From positions 1 to 58,304 of the forward strand of contig MU833298.1 of assembly GCA_029204225.1 (NCBI GenBank): a stretch of 58,304 nucleotides of DNA, read 5' to 3'. Shown in pieces: positions 53,417-58,304 of this stretch; the stretch's first letter is position 1; every line of letters begins with the position of its first letter. The notes below the pieces were generated by a model, which saw nothing but the letters and a program-made list of their open reading frames with translations, did no database searches and was not told the DNA's origin. This DNA comes from Diphasiastrum complanatum. Lineage: Eukaryota > Streptophyta > Lycopodiopsida > Lycopodiales > Lycopodiaceae. Both the position numbers and the translations under genes were made by a program.

Positions 53417-53930
53417 AGCATATCATTCTGATTTATAGCAGACTCATGTTATTGTTTATGAAGCTCATATTTGTGGTTCTTCATCCTTAATTTGTGATCA
53501 TTTCTGAGTTACGATCATTTAAAATGAGCTGGATTTGTTCAGGTTACTTGATTCAATCACATTTAGTTAACTTTAGTAACAGACAATCACATTTCTTTTT
53601 TCTTGGCAGGGTGCCTGTTTCCAATGCTAGCTTAAGTCAATTCCCTTGGGGTGGTAGGTAACTGTTGTTTTAGATTCATTGGATAGAAATAACTAGCCTA
53701 ACATCTTGATTACATTGACGAGATGAACATTTTGTTTATAAATTTCTATTTGGGTGGTCGTGTTGGTGAATAATTTCATAACTAAAGCAGGACACAGAAT
53801 TTAAAACAAAAATGTCATCACAAGAAGGGTAGGTCGAGATCTCACAGTGAAGTGAAAGATGCAATCAATGAAACTGAGCAATCACAAAGACGATCATTTT
53901 AAATTCTAGCCCGTCACTTCTCAACAGGCA

Positions 53931-56383
53931 TTGAAATATTGTCAGGTATGTGGTCAGGAATGCCATTATAGTCATGACTGTGCACATGAGTACTGTAGTT
54001 GTTGTGAGCTATATAGTCACAACACCCAAGACTCTGCGCATCTTAGATATCATAATCAAATGCCCAAATCCACAGAGAAATGCGCGCGAGCAGATGTAAG
54101 CACATCCAATAACTTGTGTGATGGACACATCAGCAATGCCAGCACAAATTGCTCAACCACGGATATCTAGCAACAAATAGCAGAGTGTAATCAGTTTCAG
54201 GGTACAAGAAGATTTATTTACTCATAAAAGATCAACTTGACGATATTTGTGATTTATTGAGGCAGAGTTGGACATCATTCATGTATTTGTTGTTTGTGGC
54301 ATTATCAATCTGTTTAGAATCTTTGCCAAGAGAAGTTGGCACCATCCACGAGCCAATCCAACATCTGAGCAATCTAATTGTGAAGCCGTAACACCATGCA
54401 AGGATCCACATCTGGGACTAAGGGTGTGAAAATCGTCTCTACTCTGCCACCTGTGAATGGTATCATATGGGGTCAAGTGCAAAATATTCCTGATAGCAAT
54501 AGTATGCAGAATGTGTCACTGAAAAAATTCAAGCTCAAATGGCAGCTTCTTAGAAGGCTATTTGAGGAAATTATTCCAGAATGGAGTAAGCTAAAGAGGT
54601 GATTGACTGCTTACACAAGGATGATACAGAGATTGACCTTATGATAGTCGGTGATTCTCAGGAGTCTATCAACATGAGATTTGAAACAAACTCAAAGCCA
54701 AATATTGTATGACCAGAAAGGATAGCAAAATTTTAGAGGTCAGTTTGATAACTTTATACCCTGTTTCGAAATGTTTTGCCTGGGGCCACAAGGATCTTAA
54801 AAGTGTGCCTAGCAACACTTCTAGCATACCATTGATCGTACTGTTGGCTAAACCTGTTCGAGAGACGTGTCCTCAGATGAATCTTAAGTCAATAAAGGCC
54901 GAAATCAAGAAGGCAATAAAGGTAGAATTTATTTATGCTAACAATGACACCGACAGTTATTGTTCCTGAAAGAACAGAAACTTGCCTATTTGTGTTGAAT
55001 ATGAAATTGAAATCATTCACTCTTACAAACCATGTTCCTTTGACTTTTGTGGATGCGATTTTCGATACTGTGCCTGGTCAGAACTTCATAGCTTGTTGGA
55101 TGGTTTTAGTAAATACAAGCAAGTGAAAATTGCTTAAGAAAATCAGGAAGAAAGGGCAAGTATTACAAACTTTGCTTGTAAGACCAAGCCCTTTGGTCCC
55201 TCCAGTGCTCCTGCATCATCTCAGACAGCAATCTCTAAAGCTCTTTATGAGTGATTAGAAAATGAATGAAGATATTGGCTCTTATTTCTATGCCAATGAA
55301 ACTGAGCAATTGATTATTTGTCTAAACGTTTCGAGAAATGTTCTGAGTACAGGATCGGCTTGAACCCTTTAAAACGTGCTTTTGATGTTCAAAAAAGGAC
55401 TTTGCTAAGACAAATTCTCTTTTGAGACGGAAATTGTATCGAGCCAGAAAAACCCAAGCTTATTAAGAAAATCACGTTGCCAAAGATTTTTCGAAATATC
55501 CAAGCTTTCCTTGAGATAACATGGTATCATGTGCAGTTGAAAAAGTACGTTGATTGGACAAAATCTTTGTATGAGATGTTGAGAAAGGATGTGAAATTTA
55601 CATCTCGATTACTGCTGAGATAAATTACGAAAGTATCGAGAAGGAAGCTTTGGGAATGATCTTTGCCATAAGAGAGTTCAGGCCATTTTTATGTGGATCA
55701 TTAACTAGCTATGTACTTGATTTATTAACACAGTCACTGGTCAAATTGCCAGGTGGCTGTTATTGTTGCAGGAATGTGATTTCCACATACAAGTTAGAAG
55801 CACCAATAAGCAGACATCAGCGATAAAATCTCTAAACTACATACTGGAGGATTCAATCTCTCATAGAAGCTCTCCCACATGTGTTGGTTCTTAATGTCTT
55901 GACAGGCAAGAACAATCTGTAGTAACGAGATGTTTGCTTCCTCATGAAGGGATGAAGTCCTCAAAGCAGCACATACTCAATCTGGATGTGGACATTTTTC
56001 TATTCAAGTCATGTAATGTTTGCGACTGGATGGGGAACCCATCAGTGATGAATAATTATCCTTTGATGGTGTCTAAATGTGTCAGTCCTTGCCATCAATG
56101 CGGATTAGATATTACTGGAAAAATTTCTATTTGATCAACATAGGGAGATTGTTACATTACTGTGCTACTAATTACTGCACCAAATGGTTGAGGACAAGTT
56201 GTGTGATGAAACAAAAGAAAATACGGCCGAGTTACTATGGAACGTTTCATCACAATGTTTGATAATTGCAAAGGCTGGTCTCTTATTAAGTCCTGGTTTT
56301 ATGACCCATCTGATTGAATGCTTGATTATTATGTTTTTAATTGTTCATAAAACTTCTAAACCAAACTACTCCAGAGCATAGTT
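53931..56383 (+). pseudogene. Gypsy H: heavily decayed gag-pol relic
   Basis: Gag: KYCQVCGQECHYSHDC and a second knuckle-like CSCCELYSHNTQDS in 53931-54170. Pol is readable only in pieces: RT start at 54709-54969 (CFAWGHKDLKSVPSN, QMNLKSIKAEIKKAIKVEFIY), RT middle around 55140-55250 (NQEERASITNFACKTKPFGPSSAP, equivalent to the usual T-T-F...M-P-F-G-L-x-N-A-P), RNase H around 55640-55700 (INYESIEKEALGMIFAIREF), and an uncertain integrase part up to 56383. Stops and frameshifts occur every few dozen codons. It is the oldest element in the window, related in sequence order to Gypsy G. Confidence 0.75.
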
Positions 56384-56401
56384 GCCCATTTTAGAATACA
56401 G

Positions 56402-56429
56402 CACGTTCTGCAATGCGTTCCAGAACGTG
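56402..56429. repeat. Inverted repeat CACGTTCTG / CAGAACGTG
   Basis: CACGTTCTG (56402-56410) and CAGAACGTG (56421-56429) are perfectly complementary with a 10-base loop. GGTTCTGGAATGT and GGAACAT motifs recur around 57168-57205. Confidence 0.6.
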
Positions 56430-57373
56430 TTCAGTTCCGGAACTTGACCAAGAAATGTTTTTTTTTAAATACGTACTGTTTTACAAAAGGATGTAAAGCA
56501 AAAAGCGAATCTATATCACATAGCAAACTGGTCTGCACTCAGATCATCAGCAAGCAGATGGTGGGCATATTTATAAACCATCTGGGTACAAAGAGAACTC
56601 CGTCGCCATGTGCATAGCTTGAAAGTTTCGTGTGTTGGGTGTGGACTAATGGGCTACTATGGAAATAAGGTGATTAATCTTGCCTTTGAATGATTTTTAA
56701 CATCCAGGTAAGCTTATAAAAGTAGTTCACATCAAACTTGGTTCTTTGCAAGGATTCATTATGTCAAGATTTTCATGCCTGCAGGTTACTATCATCAAGT
56801 TTAAGATCCTTGGCTTCAATCTCCCACAACGACAAACCAGGCACTCAGTAGGCCATAAGATCACATCCAACACTATTTGGCGTGTTGTGAGCACCTCCTT
56901 TCCTCTCCTTGAGGTCAGGAGGTTGACTCCTTTCAGCCACATAGGACATACAAGAAGGAAAAAAAAAAAGGCAGGGAGATCAGTTGTCTTCCATTAGTCA
57001 TACAAATCAGTATTGTAGGAAGGATTAGATGTGTTTTCCTTCTGTTTTTTGAGTCTTCCTTTCAGGCTTTCTTGGTCAATTCATCAGATTTATCATTGTC
57101 GGACGTACACTCTATTTCAATACTTTTTATTTCAAATTTTAAAAAAAACCTTCTGACCCAGTACGGTTCTGGAATGTACTGTACGGAACATACATTACAT
57201 TCCGGCCCAAAAGGTGAGAACGGGTTTCTAAGCTCCAGAGCAAATGGGCATGCTAAAAGCACAAAGTAGGTACTAAACTGAAATTTAACTAAAGAAATCT
57301 ATGAGAAAGGCCTTTTTGCCATTAACAATTACTGCCCAGCTTTGTGGTTTTACAGAAGAGCTTACGTAGTGTC
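56430..57373. other. No recognisable gene
   Basis: Only ORFs shorter than 85 codons, without family resemblance; probably decayed repeats next to the LTR. Confidence 0.4.
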
Positions 57374-58254
57374 TGTTGGATTATTCTACTATCGAAGTGA
57401 TTCATCCGAATAATCGATCTTTAATCTTCATCCACTTTATTATCCAATTCTGCAGTTTTATTTGTGTTTCTACACAGTCTGCAGAAATACTCAGGAATCG
57501 CTTAACAGGTGGCTCCGGGATATCGGACATCGTCCGACTTATCGATGACGCTAAAGAAAGTCGAAGGAGTCGACCATGTTGAAGAAAGACAGTTATTGTT
57601 CCACTTGAAATGAAGCTAAAGACTTGCCCTAACTGCTTTGCAAGTAAATTTTCGGGAAGTCCTAACTGGATGGATGCCAATGCATTATGGTTGTCTACCA
57701 ATTGCGATTGCGACCTAATTAGCTGTACGCGTTAATTGCTTTTGTATAAATAGCTGATCATCAAAGACTTCTTCAGCTCTAGTTCTAGTCTCTAGAAAGT
57801 TTCTTTTTCAGAACTCAATTAAACTAATTGCTATTCGCGCTAACTGCTTATGAGCGGAAGTGCATCAGACAGAGTTTTGAGATAGCTTAGAGTACGCGTT
57901 TTTGTCCGTTATTGTTTTGTGCTCTCATCAGCTGATTTGGACTTGCTACTTACTGAATCAATCTATCTCCCTATTGCGTTTAGTATCATGTCAGAATGTA
58001 TGTTCTCGGTAGTTATTGTAACTGATGAATCTCTTATTGTTTCGCCTAATTTGTTGAATACTGCAACGTTGCAATATTCAATACATCATTGATTGGCTAC
58101 GAAATCACTTTAGTGCTAATGATTTCAAAGTTAGTTGCTAAAGATTGAAAGTGACTTCTGTCATTATAGCTTTGTTCAATTATTGATACGCGTAGTCATG
58201 CATCAGAAAGAAGGCTCATTCTGCTGTGCTCTCATTTCACTTCCCCTTTCAACA
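57374..58254 (+). mobile_element. Copia-type LTR, 881 bp
   Basis: Starts TGTTGGATTATTC (57374) and ends CTTTCAACA (58254); TGTTGG and TCAACA form a nearly perfect terminal inverted repeat. A TATA box TATAAATAG lies at 57745-57753, about 370 bp into the LTR, as expected for a promoter. The primer-site-like sequence follows within two bases. Confidence 0.75.
57745..57753 (+). promoter_or_regulatory. TATA box of the LTR promoter
   Basis: TATAAATAG in the U3-R region of the 57374-58254 LTR. Plant Copia LTR promoters usually have one such box; the distance to the LTR end is normal. Confidence 0.6.
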
Positions 58255-58256
58255 TA

Positions 58257-58304
58257 GGTATCAAAGCAAGATATGATAGCAGATATCTTCACTAAAGCAC
58301 TAAG
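58257..58304 (+). pseudogene. Primer-site-like sequence running into Copia RNase H end
   Basis: GGTATCAAAGC at 58257-58267 resembles the Met primer site (TGGTATCAGAGC). The same bases also start a reading frame VSKQDMIADIFTKAL, the conserved end of Copia RNase H. Gag and the rest of Pol are absent between LTR and this stretch. The feature runs off the window. Confidence 0.7.

Noticed and set aside
56746-56997. 83-codon plus ORF ending in a Lys-rich run
   Set aside because: The Lys run is a simple A-tract; no family resemblance.

Overview
The window is nuclear DNA from a land plant with a large, repeat-rich genome. Evidence: the 3' exons of a plant-type FKBP20-1 peptidyl-prolyl isomerase (50606-51023, minus), the last exon of a pectin-methylesterase-inhibitor-like gene (35563-35781, minus), many Ty1/copia and Ty3/gypsy elements with initiator-tRNA-Met primer sites, and a tRNA-derived SINE. 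DUF7869-type and N4/N6 DNA-methyltransferase-type relics plus a Helentron-like endonuclease fragment suggest a non-flowering vascular plant or bryophyte, but the lineage is an inference. No bacterial features are present.

Layout. 1-5800: Copia gag fragment, then a minus-strand accessory retroelement ORF interrupted by a Copia integrase/RT fragment. 5850-13100: the most unusual region. A decayed DUF7869 gene (minus) and a decayed gene with a ParB-like segment and a beta-class N4/N6 DNA methyltransferase (plus) diverge from about 9460. The introns of the plus gene carry an array of a 15-bp palindrome. A zinc-knuckle relic (minus) and a 3 x 52-bp minisatellite follow. 13835-24030: a mosaic in which a Copia element (minus) has lost its integrase core and carries a truncated gypsy (plus) instead, and its 5' side abuts a gypsy LTR/leader (minus). 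25390-28390: a second gypsy of the same gag-less family, joined to an unrelated gypsy RT. 28400-35560: SINE, short tandem repeats, a 60-codon ORF followed by a poly(A) tract, a Copia 3' end with LTR, and a Helentron-type endonuclease fragment.

35563-43350: PMEI-like exon, then a nearly complete but broken gypsy (gag, PR, RT, RNase H, INT), a T-rich tract and a decayed coiled-coil accessory ORF. 43690-47580: two Copia fragments, an LTR and a 330-bp repeat pair; one Copia fragment carries the second SINE copy. 47580-50600 looks empty. 50606-51023 is FKBP20-1, with no upstream exons found. 53400-56400 is an ancient gypsy relic. 57374-58254 is a Copia-type LTR followed directly by a primer-site-like sequence and RNase H coding.

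Almost nothing except the FKBP20-1 exons, the PMEI exon and perhaps the 60-codon ORF looks like functional host coding sequence. The window is mainly a record of retroelement insertion, nesting and illegitimate recombination. The best candidates for new biology are the DUF7869 / ParB-methyltransferase locus with its intronic palindromes, the 85-bp SINE (two identical copies, each with perfect target-site duplications), and the hairpin array in the gag-less gypsy leader.
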